DNA of 64,000 nucleotides from the NCBI RefSeq assembly GCF_000620785.1, contig NZ_JIAI01000010.1:124001-188000 (forward strand), in the 5' to 3' direction. The stretch's first letter is position 1, and each line of letters starts with the position of its first letter. The notes beneath the pieces were generated by a model that did not search any database, was not told the origin of the DNA, and saw nothing but the letters and a program-made list of their open reading frames with translations. This DNA comes from Actinospineispora acaciae DSM 45401. GTDB lineage: Bacteria > Actinomycetota > Actinomycetes > Mycobacteriales > Pseudonocardiaceae. The translations under genes were made by a program, and so were the position numbers. Positions 23,559 through 31,078 of the stretch are shown here, piece after piece.

Positions 23559-24979
23559 CGACACAGGACACCGCGCCGGCCGTCTCCCGGCAGGCGTGGC
23601 GGATCGCGGCGGTGGTCGCGTTCGGCGCGTTCATGAGCCAGCTCGACACCTCGGTGGTCAACGTCGGGCTGGAGACTGTCGCGCGCGACCTGCACGCCGG
23701 GCTGGAGCGGACCCAGTGGGTGGCCAACGGGTACCTGCTCGCGCTGGCGGTGTCGCTGCCCGCGTGCGGCTGGCTGACCCGCCGGTTCGGCCCGGGCCGG
23801 CTCTGGCTGGCCTCGCTGGCCGGGTTCACCGTGTCCTCGGCGCTGTGCGCGCTGGCCACCGACCTGGGCTGGCTGATCGGGCTGCGGGTGGTGCAGGGGC
23901 TGGCCGCGGGGCTGCTGCTCCCGGCCGGGCAGACGGTGATCGGGCAGGCGGTCGGGCCGGCGCGGCTGGGCCGGGTGATGGCCACCGTCGGCATCGCGCT
24001 GACGCTCGCGCCCGCGCTGGGGCCGAGCGCGGGCGGGCTGCTGCTGCATCTCGCGTCCTGGCCGTGGCTGTTCTGGGTGAATGTGCCGCTCGGCGTGGCC
24101 GGGCTGCTGCTCGGGCTGCGCTACCTGCCGAGGAACGGTGCGGGCGCGGCCGGGAAGTTGGACTGGTTCGGGCTGGTGCTGGTCAGCGTGGGCGTCCCGG
24201 CGCTGGTGTACGGGTTCACCGGGTGGGGCGAGCGCGGCTCGCTGGCGCCTTCGGTGGCCGGGTTCCTGGCGGTCGGGGCGCTCGCGCTGGTCGGTTTCGG
24301 GGTACGGAGCGCGCGGCGGCGGGGACGGGGCGGGCGGCCGCCGGTGCTGGACCTGGCGCTGTACCGGATCCCGAGGTACGCGGCGGCCAGCGCGACGGTG
24401 GCGTTCAGCGGGGCCGCGATGTTCGGCGCCGGGCTGTTGTTCCCGCTGTACTACCAGCTCGGGCGGGGTGAGAGCGTGCTGGCCACGGGCGTGCTGTTGA
24501 TCACGATGAGCATCGGGACGGCGGCCGCGCTGCCGGTGTGCGGCCGGCTGGTGGACCGCTACGGCGGTGGCCTGGTGAGCCTGGTGGGCGGGCTGGGCAC
24601 GGTGGTGACGACGCTGCCGTTCGCGGTGGTCGAGCTGTCCGCGAGCGAGCCGCTGGTGCAGGCGCTGCTGCTGGTGCGCGGCGCGGCGCTGGCGGCGGCG
24701 CTGATGCCGGCCACCATCGCCGCGTACCAGGCGGTCGACGCCGGGCAGCTGCCGGACGCGACGACGCAGGTCAACATCCTGTTGCGGGTCGGCGGCGCGC
24801 TGGGCGGGGCGGTGTTCACGGTGATCCTCACCGCCGGGCTGGCCGGTGGGGTGGGGCCGGCGTTCCACGCCAGCTTCTGGTGGCTCACCGGGTCCTCGGC
24901 GCTCGGGTTGGCCGGCTCGGTGTGGCTGGCCCTGGCCGAGCGCCGGATGGCGTCTGACAGAAATCCCGACTCACCCTGA
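23555..24979 (+). CDS. MFS transporter, DHA2 (EmrB/QacA) family
   Basis: Drug:proton antiporter-type permease of 474 aa with about 14 membrane segments. It shows the DHA2 features FMSQLDTSVVNVGLE in the first segment, the loop motif GWLTRRFGPGRL, and ALTLAPALGPSAGGLL (motif C). GTG start overlapping the FMN reductase stop. The last seven or so codons (encoding DRNPDSP) and the stop lie inside a dispersed intergenic repeat (24953-25000), so the native C-terminus has been extended or replaced by repeat sequence. Probably regulated by the divergent TetR gene. Confidence 0.9.
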   Translation: MTTQDTAPAVSRQAWRIAAVVAFGAFMSQLDTSVVNVGLETVARDLHAGLERTQWVANGYLLALAVSLPACGWLTRRFGPGRLWLASLAGFTVSSALCALATDLGWLIGLRVVQGLAAGLLLPAGQTVIGQAVGPARLGRVMATVGIALTLAPALGPSAGGLLLHLASWPWLFWVNVPLGVAGLLLGLRYLPRNGAGAAGKLDWFGLVLVSVGVPALVYGFTGWGERGSLAPSVAGFLAVGALALVGFGVRSARRRGRGGRPPVLDLALYRIPRYAAASATVAFSGAAMFGAGLLFPLYYQLGRGESVLATGVLLITMSIGTAAALPVCGRLVDRYGGGLVSLVGGLGTVVTTLPFAVVELSASEPLVQALLLVRGAALAAALMPATIAAYQAVDAGQLPDATTQVNILLRVGGALGGAVFTVILTAGLAGGVGPAFHASFWWLTGSSALGLAGSVWLALAERRMASDRNPDSP

Positions 24980-25000
24980 CAAAATCCCCGACTCGCGGGG
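24953..25000. repeat. Intergenic repeat unit 1 (core ACTCACCCTGACAAA)
   Basis: Two tandem variants of a tgacaaaatcccgactcg-type word, with the exact 15-mer core at 24969-24983. The same core is found at 45359-45373 (reverse), 45489-45503 and 50373-50387. Confidence 0.8.
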
Positions 25001-25003
25001 CGG

Positions 25004-25819
25004 TCATGGGTGCGGGCGTTGGGTTTTCGGGTTTGTCTCGCCGGCCTCGATGGCGAACGGGAGGCGGTTTTCGGGTGGGGCTATCGGGCAGGTGGCGTGG
25101 GTGGTGAAGGCGCAGGGGAGGTTGGTGGCGCGGTTGAAGTCGAGGACGGTCACGCCCTCGTCGGTGGGGGTGGGGACGGTCAGGCCTCGGCAGGCGGGGT
25201 AGGTGGTGACGCCGCTGGTCGCGTCGGTGAACAGGACGTTCAGGGTGCCGTCGGGCTTGGCGAAGGCGATCAGTTCGTGGTCGGTGCCGTCGTGGGTGAA
25301 GTGCAGGGTGCCGGCGGCGGGCAGCTTGTGGGTCAGGCCGTCGACCACCGCGCCGACGGTGACCCGGCGTTGCTCCGGCCACGGTTCGAAGCGGGCCTCG
25401 AACACCCAGTCCGGGCTGACCGGGTAGGCGGGGACGCCGGTGAACTCGGTACGGGTGCGCGCCTTGGGGTCGCGGATGCGCAGCGCGAACCAGTCGGTGC
25501 GGCGGATGACCTCGATGGCCAGCTCGCCGTGGCGGACCAGCACGCCGGGCAGGCCGTCCACCGGCTCGATGCGCTCGCTGCCGCTCACCGGGCGGTCGTC
25601 GATGGTCAGGCCGTCGTCGGCGGACGCGGCCAGCGTGACACCGGAGGCGTCGGCGCTCCAGTGGCCGGGCACGCCCTCGATCACGGTTGGGGCGGGGGTG
25701 AGCCAGTGCAGGCCGGTCAGGCTCAGCCAGCCGTGCGGCGCGCGCAGCTCCTCCTCGCGCTTGGCGTGCCAGTCCCGCCACTGCCGGACCAGCTCGTCGC
25801 CGTCCAGGGTCGCTGTCAT
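25004..25819 (-). CDS. DUF1684 domain protein
   Basis: Protein of 271 aa matching the DUF1684 pattern: the N-terminus WRDWHAKREEELRAPHGWLS, the central FTGVPAYPVSPDWVFEARFEP, and the C-terminus FNRATNLPCAFTTHATCPIAPPENRLPF. The last motif with paired Cys/His is a family hallmark. No reaction is established for the family. It lies 21 nt behind three flavin monooxygenase genes on the same strand, so it is the last gene of a probable sulfur-scavenging operon. Confidence 0.85.
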   Translation of the reverse strand: MTATLDGDELVRQWRDWHAKREEELRAPHGWLSLTGLHWLTPAPTVIEGVPGHWSADASGVTLAASADDGLTIDDRPVSGSERIEPVDGLPGVLVRHGELAIEVIRRTDWFALRIRDPKARTRTEFTGVPAYPVSPDWVFEARFEPWPEQRRVTVGAVVDGLTHKLPAAGTLHFTHDGTDHELIAFAKPDGTLNVLFTDATSGVTTYPACRGLTVPTPTDEGVTVLDFNRATNLPCAFTTHATCPIAPPENRLPFAIEAGETNPKTQRPHP

Positions 25820-25840
25820 GGTGGTCTCCTCTCGCAGGCG

Positions 25841-27151
25841 TCAGGATGCCCGCGCGCTGGGGCGGGTATGCGGCTCGCCGAGCAGGTGTTCGCGCAGGGT
25901 GGAGCCGGTGTACTCGGTGCGGAAGCTGCCCCGGTCCTGCAGTTCGGGGATCACGGTGGCCACGAACTCGTCCAGGCCGCCGGGCGTGATGTGCGGGACC
26001 AGGATGAAGCCGTCGCTGGCGTCGGCCTGGACGTACTCGTCCATCTGGGCGGCCACCCGGGCGGGGGTGCCGACGAAGGACGGGCGCGAGGTGGTCTCGA
26101 TGATCAGCTCGCGGATGCTCAGGTTGCGGGACTCGGCCAGCTCGCGCCATTCTCGCGCGAGCTTGACGGTGTCGCGTTCGTGGCGGACCCGGCCCCGGGT
26201 GATGGACACGTTCTCCGGGTCGGGGTCGACGTCGGGCAGCGGGCCGTCCGGGTCGTAGCCGGACAGGTCGCGGCCCCAGACCTGCTCCAGGAACGCGATC
26301 GCGGTCTGTGGGCCGACCTGCTGGCGGCGGACGTGCTCGGCGCGCTCCTCGGCCTCCCGCTGGGTGTCGCCGAGCACGAACGTGGTGGCCGGCAGGATCT
26401 TGATCTCGTCGGGGTGCCGGCCGTGGCGGGGCATCCGGCCCTTGAGGTCGCGGAAGAACGCCTGGCCGGCTTCCAGCGTGCCGTGCCGGGAGAAGATCGC
26501 GTCGGCGGTGGCGGCGCCGAACTCCCGGCCGGCGTCCGAGTCGCCGGACTGCAGCAGCACCGGGTAGCCCTGGGGGCTTCGCGGCGTGTTGAACCGGCCG
26601 TGCACGGAGAACTGCTCGCCGTCGTGGTCCACCCGTCCGGGCGCCGCGCCCGGTGACCAGCTGTCCCAGAGCTTCTTGGCCACGTCCAGGATCTCATTGG
26701 CGCGCTGGTAGCGCTGTTCCTGGCGGAGGAAGCCGCCGCGCCGGAAGTTCTCCCCGGTGAACGCGTCGGAGCTGGTCACCAGGTTCCAGGCGGCGCGGCC
26801 GCCGGAGAGGTGGTCGAGCGAGGCGAACTGCTTGGCGATCTCGTACGGCTCGTTGAACGTGGTGTTGATGGTGCCGCCGAGGCCGAGGTGGGTGGTCACG
26901 GCGGCCAGCGCGTTCAGCACCGTGAAGGTGTCCGGGCGGCCGACCACGTCCAGGTCGTGGATCTGGCCCCGGTGCTCGCGCAGCCGCAGCCCTTCGGCGA
27001 GGAACAGGAAGTCGAACAGGCCGCGCTCGGCGGTGCGCGCGAAGTGCACGAACGAGGCGAAGTCGGTCTGGCTGCCGGACTCCGGGTCGCTCCAGACGGT
27101 GGTGTTGTTGACGCCGGGGAAATGCGCGGCCAGGTGGATCTGCTTCTTCAT
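25841..27151 (-). CDS. NtaA/SnaA/DszA-family FMN-dependent monooxygenase
   Basis: Luciferase-like monooxygenase of 436 aa that uses reduced FMN supplied by a partner reductase. Typical family segments are FPGVNNTTVWSDP at the N-terminus, RGLFDFLFLAEG near residue 45, GRAAWNLVTSSD near 140 and VLLQSGDSDAGREFGAATAD near 220. Related enzymes cleave organosulfur or chelator compounds (dibenzothiophene sulfone, nitrilotriacetate, alkanesulfonates). ATG start with 4-nt ATGA overlap with the gene upstream. Sulfur scavenging is inferred from the operon and its Cys leader. Confidence 0.9.
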   Translation of the reverse strand: MKKQIHLAAHFPGVNNTTVWSDPESGSQTDFASFVHFARTAERGLFDFLFLAEGLRLREHRGQIHDLDVVGRPDTFTVLNALAAVTTHLGLGGTINTTFNEPYEIAKQFASLDHLSGGRAAWNLVTSSDAFTGENFRRGGFLRQEQRYQRANEILDVAKKLWDSWSPGAAPGRVDHDGEQFSVHGRFNTPRSPQGYPVLLQSGDSDAGREFGAATADAIFSRHGTLEAGQAFFRDLKGRMPRHGRHPDEIKILPATTFVLGDTQREAEERAEHVRRQQVGPQTAIAFLEQVWGRDLSGYDPDGPLPDVDPDPENVSITRGRVRHERDTVKLAREWRELAESRNLSIRELIIETTSRPSFVGTPARVAAQMDEYVQADASDGFILVPHITPGGLDEFVATVIPELQDRGSFRTEYTGSTLREHLLGEPHTRPSARAS

Positions 27152-28272
27152 GCCCGGGCCTCCTCCGCGAAGTAGTTGGCCGGACGAGGCAGTCCCAGCT
27201 TTTCCCGGAGCGTGGCCCCAGGCCTGCGCTCCCCCAACAGCGGGACCAGCTCGTTCGCGATCGCGGCCATCCCCGAGGGCAACGCCAGCGGCACCAGCGT
27301 TATGCCGTCGACGGCGCGCGCCGCCTCGGTGACCAGGTCCGCCGCGGTGGCCGCCGTACCCACCACCCTGACCGTGGCCGCCTGGTGGCCCGTCCAGCCG
27401 TCCAGCAGGTCCAGGGTGCGGGCGGCCTCGTCCGCGCTCGGCGCGAGCAGCGTCTCCACGTCCAGCAGGACCGCCACCGAGTCCGGGTCGCGCCCGTGCG
27501 CGGCCACCGCCTCGCGCACCCGCGCCCGGGCCGACGCGGCGGCCGCCAGGTCGGGCGCGGCCACCCTGGCCACCTGCGCCCACCGTCCGACCAGCGGCAA
27601 CGCCTCCGGCTCGTCGGCGCGGACCACCACGGGAGGGTGCGCCTGCGGCGAGCGCGGGGTGATGGACGGCCCCTTCACCGAGAAGAACTCGCCGCTGAAG
27701 TCGATGTAGTGCAGCTTGTCGCGGTCGACGTAGCGGCCGGTTTCCCGGTCGCGGATGACGGCGTCGTCCTCCCAGGAGTCCCAGAGCCGGACCACCACCT
27801 CGACGGCGTCGGCCGCCTCCCGCCACAGCGTGCTCGCGGGCGCCGCGTCCTTGCGGCCGAACAGGTCCGCCTCGGCCTGGGTGCGGGACACGGACGGTTC
27901 CCAGCCGGCGCGGCCCAGGCTCACGAAGTCCAGGGTCGCGATCGCCTTGGACAGGTGGAACGGCTCGGTGTGCGTCACGGTCGCGGTGGGGACCAGGCCC
28001 ACGGACCCGGTCAGCGGCGCCACCCTGGCCGCGATCGCCACCGCGTCCAGCCGCCCGCGCACCGCCTTGTCATCCGCGGCCGGCGGGACGAACGAGTCGC
28101 TCAGGGCCACGAAGTCCAGGCCGGCCGCGTCGGCGGACCGGGCCAGGTCCGCCCAGTAGCCGGCGGTGAACAGCTCGCTAACGCGCGCGTCCGCCAACCG
28201 CCACGCCGCCGGGTGCCGTCCCGCCCCCTCCAGGTCGACGGCCAGGTACGGGCGGGCGGTCATGCCGGTCAT
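27148..28272 (-). CDS. LLM-class flavin-dependent monooxygenase
   Basis: Luciferase-like protein of 374 aa. The N-terminus ARPYLAVDLEGAGRHPAAWR and the segment YWADLARSADAAGLDFVALSD give the LLM barrel start. LFGRKDAAPASTLWREAADAV is like the NtaA/DszA group. ATGA overlaps on both sides tie it to the LLM genes upstream and downstream, so three paralogous monooxygenases are translated as a unit. It probably has a substrate range complementary to that of its neighbours; the actual compounds are unknown. Confidence 0.85.
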   Translation of the reverse strand: MTGMTARPYLAVDLEGAGRHPAAWRLADARVSELFTAGYWADLARSADAAGLDFVALSDSFVPPAADDKAVRGRLDAVAIAARVAPLTGSVGLVPTATVTHTEPFHLSKAIATLDFVSLGRAGWEPSVSRTQAEADLFGRKDAAPASTLWREAADAVEVVVRLWDSWEDDAVIRDRETGRYVDRDKLHYIDFSGEFFSVKGPSITPRSPQAHPPVVVRADEPEALPLVGRWAQVARVAAPDLAAAASARARVREAVAAHGRDPDSVAVLLDVETLLAPSADEAARTLDLLDGWTGHQAATVRVVGTAATAADLVTEAARAVDGITLVPLALPSGMAAIANELVPLLGERRPGATLREKLGLPRPANYFAEEARA

Positions 28273-29405
28273 GTCTGGGCTCCGGCCCAGTACTTGGCGA
28301 GCAGCTCGTGGCTGCGGACCCGGTCGGTGTGCTCGGTGGTCACGCTGGTCACGAGCAGCTCGTCCGCGCCGGTGACCCTGGCCAGGGTGGCCAGGCGTTC
28401 GGCCACGGTGGCCGGCGCGCCCACGAACTGGGTGGCCAGCCGGTCGGCCACGCCGGCCCGTTCGGCGTCCGTCCAGACCCGTGCCCTGGCCTGTTCCGGG
28501 GTGACGTACGGCTGTGCGCCCAGCCCGGACTTGATCTCCAGCACCCACTGCCCGTACGGGGCGGCCAGCTCGCGGGCGGTCGCGTCGTCGTCGGCCACCA
28601 CCACGTCGGCGGAGACCATCACGTACGGCTCGGCCAGGAACCGCGACGGCCGGAACGCCTCGCGGTAGGCGTCCACCGTCTCCAGCACGAAGCTGGGCTG
28701 GATGTGGTAGCTGGCCGCGAACGGCAACCCGGCGGCGCCGGCGGCTCGCGCGCTCTCCCCCGGGCTGGAGCCGAGCACCCAGACCACCACGTCGGCGCCC
28801 TGGGCCGGGGTCGGGTGCAGCGGGCGGCCGCCCGGACCCGGGTAGCTGCCGTCCAGGAAGGCCAGGATGTCGGCGACCTGGCGGGTGTAGTCCGGCGCGG
28901 GCTCGTCCAGGCGGTAGTCGAGCAGCTCGCCGAGCAGCTGGTAGATCGACGGGTCGCCCGGGAACGCGCTCGGGCTGGGCAGCAGCAGGCCGTCCACCAC
29001 CCGGTCCGGGCGGGGCGGCCGGTCGCCCGGCGGCTTGCCGGCACGTCGGCTCAGCACCCTGCGCAGGTCGAAGCGGCCCAGCCCGAGATCGATCCGCCCC
29101 GGGTGCAGCGCGGCGATGGTGCCGAACTGCTCGGCCACCAGCAGCGGCGGCGTGTTGGGCATCTGCACGGCGCCGGAGCCGACCCGGATCCGGTCGGTGG
29201 CGCCGGCGATGAGCGCGATCAGCACCGCCGGCGCGGCGCTGGCCACACCGGCCGCGAGGTGGTGCTCTGCCACCCAGTAGCGGTGGTAGCCGGCGCGCTC
29301 GGCGGCCTGCGCCAGGTCGACGGTGTTGCGCAGCGCGTCGGCCGGGGTGCCGCCGGCCGGCACCGGCGACAGGTCGAGCACTGACAGCGGGATGGCCTCG
29401 GGCAT
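28269..29405 (-). CDS. MsnO8-type LLM-class oxidoreductase
   Basis: Luciferase-like protein of 378 aa. The N-terminus (IPLSVLDLSPVPAGGTPADALRNTVDLA) and AGYHRYWVAEHH are hallmarks of the MsnO8 subfamily, and RIRVGSGAVQMPNTPPLLVAEQFGTI follows. First structural gene of the operon, with ggagga ahead of the ATG at 29405. A Cys-containing leader peptide ends 100 nt upstream, which points to control by cysteine supply. Flavin dependence comes from the family; the substrate is unknown. Confidence 0.88.
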   Translation of the reverse strand: MPEAIPLSVLDLSPVPAGGTPADALRNTVDLAQAAERAGYHRYWVAEHHLAAGVASAAPAVLIALIAGATDRIRVGSGAVQMPNTPPLLVAEQFGTIAALHPGRIDLGLGRFDLRRVLSRRAGKPPGDRPPRPDRVVDGLLLPSPSAFPGDPSIYQLLGELLDYRLDEPAPDYTRQVADILAFLDGSYPGPGGRPLHPTPAQGADVVVWVLGSSPGESARAAGAAGLPFAASYHIQPSFVLETVDAYREAFRPSRFLAEPYVMVSADVVVADDDATARELAAPYGQWVLEIKSGLGAQPYVTPEQARARVWTDAERAGVADRLATQFVGAPATVAERLATLARVTGADELLVTSVTTEHTDRVRSHELLAKYWAGAQT

Positions 29406-29505
29406 CGGGTTCCTCCGATGGGACGGGATGCGCCGGATCGGGAGGCCTGGCGGGCGGTCGGACGCCGCCGGGCGACCCGGACCAGCGCGCGGACGGGCTG
29501 CCGGG

Positions 29506-29613
29506 TCAGGCCGAACTGATGGCTGTGCAGGTGCGGCAGTAGTCGACATGCCGGCGACGCCTGAAACGCGAGCACAACCCGCCGCGCCACGTGCCGTGCC
29601 GCTGGATGCGCAC
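29506..29613 (-). CDS. 35-aa Cys-containing leader peptide of the sulfur operon
   Basis: Hidden short gene. The product is strongly basic and ends with RRRRHVDYCRTCTAISSA; Cys codons are at positions 14, 26 and 29. The RRHVD...C pattern recalls the putative leader peptides found ahead of actinobacterial sulfur-assimilation genes. ggaggt lies 4 nt before the GTG start; an ATG at 29625 is an alternative. It stops 100 nt before the first monooxygenase gene, and that gap is GC-rich and can fold. Ribosome stalling at the Cys codons when cysteine is scarce would be the regulatory mechanism. Confidence 0.7.
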   Translation of the reverse strand: MRIQRHGTWRGGLCSRFRRRRHVDYCRTCTAISSA

Positions 29614-29663
29614 CCCGACCTCCATCGATCCGGTGCACCGCCGGGGCCACCGAATTACGTCGA

Positions 29664-29693
29664 CTCTAAGCCGGTGGGAGGCCATCCTGTCAA
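29664..29693 (-). promoter_or_regulatory. Sigma-70-type promoter of the sulfur operon
   Basis: On the minus strand, ttgaca (29693-29688) and ttagag (29669-29664) are separated by 18 nt. Transcription would begin near 29657, about 44 nt before the leader-peptide start codon. Confidence 0.65.
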
Positions 29694-29915
29694 CAGTGCC
29701 GCGTGAGGCGACCATGTCACACCTCCGGGGCGAACAAGCACCTTGAACGAACCCAATCTTGACGGTATTAGTGGAGATATGACGGCTACAGCGCAGCTCG
29801 TGAGCCGCCGTCATCTCGACTTCAAGCGCGTTGCCAGCGCCCTGTGTCAACCGGGACGTCACGCCGCCTAGTTCGCGCGTCACGCCATCCGACGTCACCG
29901 ACCCAGGAGTTGATC
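29694..29915. other. Divergent intergenic region between sulfur operon and small gene at 29916
   Basis: Together with 29614-29693 this makes about 300 nt between starts. It is less GC-rich than its neighbours (caatcttgacggtattagtg and similar). Apart from the promoter above I see no clear operator and no further gene. Confidence 0.4.
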
Positions 29916-30128
29916 ATGTCTGTACCCAGCACCGACCGCCAGTTCCAGCGCCAGGCCATCACCGAGCACTTCCTCACCGCGCTGGAGGACGTGGTGTGGC
30001 GCTACCGCGCGCTGTCCCGCCACGTCGAGCACGCCGACCTGCACGCCGAGGTGATCACCGCCGAGGTGGCCCACCAGCTCGCGGTCGCCCGCCGCGCCCT
30101 CCACCGCCTGCCCTCGGCCACCGCATAG
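29916..30128 (+). CDS. 70-aa helical small protein
   Basis: Unrecognised small protein, probably a single long alpha-helical hairpin (FLTALEDVVWRYRALSRHVEHADLHAEVITAEVAH). It is cytoplasmic, with no Cys and no membrane segment. The ATG at 29916 has aggag 8 nt upstream. A strong terminator follows 6 nt after the stop, so it is a single-gene transcript, which supports reality. Confidence 0.7.
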   Translation: MSVPSTDRQFQRQAITEHFLTALEDVVWRYRALSRHVEHADLHAEVITAEVAHQLAVARRALHRLPSATA

Positions 30129-30134
30129 CTACCT

Positions 30135-30170
30135 GGGGTGTCGCGCATTCCGCACCATGCGCGACACCCC
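30135..30170 (+). terminator. Hairpin terminator
   Basis: Perfect 13-bp stem (ggggtgtcgcgca / tgcgcgacacccc) with a 10-nt loop, 6 nt after the stop of the 70-aa gene. Confidence 0.85.
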
Positions 30171-30259
30171 AACGAGCTATGCGGTACACGATATTGCGGC
30201 GGGTGAGATGATACTGTCTCGTCTCATCTTGGTCGGGTGTGTGGGGGGCTCGTTTCGTC

Positions 30260-31078
30260 ATGCTCGATGGGCCGTCGGATGACCTGGATCTGGCCGGGCG
30301 GATCAACTTCGACAGGCCGCAGTCGGCGCGGGTGTGGAACGCCCTGCTCATGGGCAAGGACAACTTCGAGGCGGACCGCAGGGCCGTCGAGGAAATCGTC
30401 AAGGTGGACCCCGGCATGCCGCATTACGCGCGGCAGTGCCGCGCGTTTCTGGTGCGGACGGTGCGTTTTCTCGCGGCCGAGGCCGGTATCCGGCAGTTCC
30501 TGGACATCGGGACCGGGCTGCCCACCGCGCAGAACACCCACGAGGTGGCGCAGGCGGTCGCGCCGGAGTCGACGATCGTCTATGTGGACAACGACCCGCT
30601 GGTGCTGCTGCACGCGCGGGCGCTGCTGACCAACACCACCCCGGAGGGGCTGAGCACCTACGTCGAGGCCGACGTCCGCGAGCCCGAAACGATCATCGCG
30701 GCGGCCCGGAACGTGCTGGACTTCACCCGGCCGATCGCCGTCATGCTGCTGGGCATCCTCGGCCACGCCACCGACGACTACCCCACCATGCGGCGGATCC
30801 TGGACCGGCTGATGGGGCCGGTCCCCTCCGGCAGCTACCTGGTGCTGCTGGACGGCGCCCGGACCGAGGACAAGGTCTACCTCGATGCGATCGTCCGCTG
30901 CGCGGAGGTCGGACACCCGTACCACCTGCGCACGCCGCGCCAGCTGGAGGCGTGTTTCCAGGACCTCGAGCTGGTCGAGCCCGGCCTGGTGCCGGTCAAC
31001 CGGTGGCGGCCGGACCCACCCGGCTCGGACATCGACCCGCCGTGCAACGCCTACGGGGGCGTCGGGCTGAAGCCTTAG
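30260..31078 (+). CDS. PF04672-type SAM-dependent methyltransferase
   Basis: Protein of 272 aa from the large actinobacterial methyltransferase group once called DUF574. Signature parts are INFDRPQSARVWNALLMGKD at the N-terminus, RQFLDIGTGLPTAQNTHEVA (SAM motif I), VYVDNDPLVLLHARALL (motif II) and GHPYHLRTPRQLEACF near the C-terminus. Substrates of the group are unknown; the genes are very numerous in actinomycetes and often lie beside XRE regulators, as here. The ATG at 30260 is used; a GTG at 30239 is possible. Convergent with the HTH-deformylase gene, with 4 nt of overlap. Confidence 0.88.
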   Translation: MLDGPSDDLDLAGRINFDRPQSARVWNALLMGKDNFEADRRAVEEIVKVDPGMPHYARQCRAFLVRTVRFLAAEAGIRQFLDIGTGLPTAQNTHEVAQAVAPESTIVYVDNDPLVLLHARALLTNTTPEGLSTYVEADVREPETIIAAARNVLDFTRPIAVMLLGILGHATDDYPTMRRILDRLMGPVPSGSYLVLLDGARTEDKVYLDAIVRCAEVGHPYHLRTPRQLEACFQDLELVEPGLVPVNRWRPDPPGSDIDPPCNAYGGVGLKP

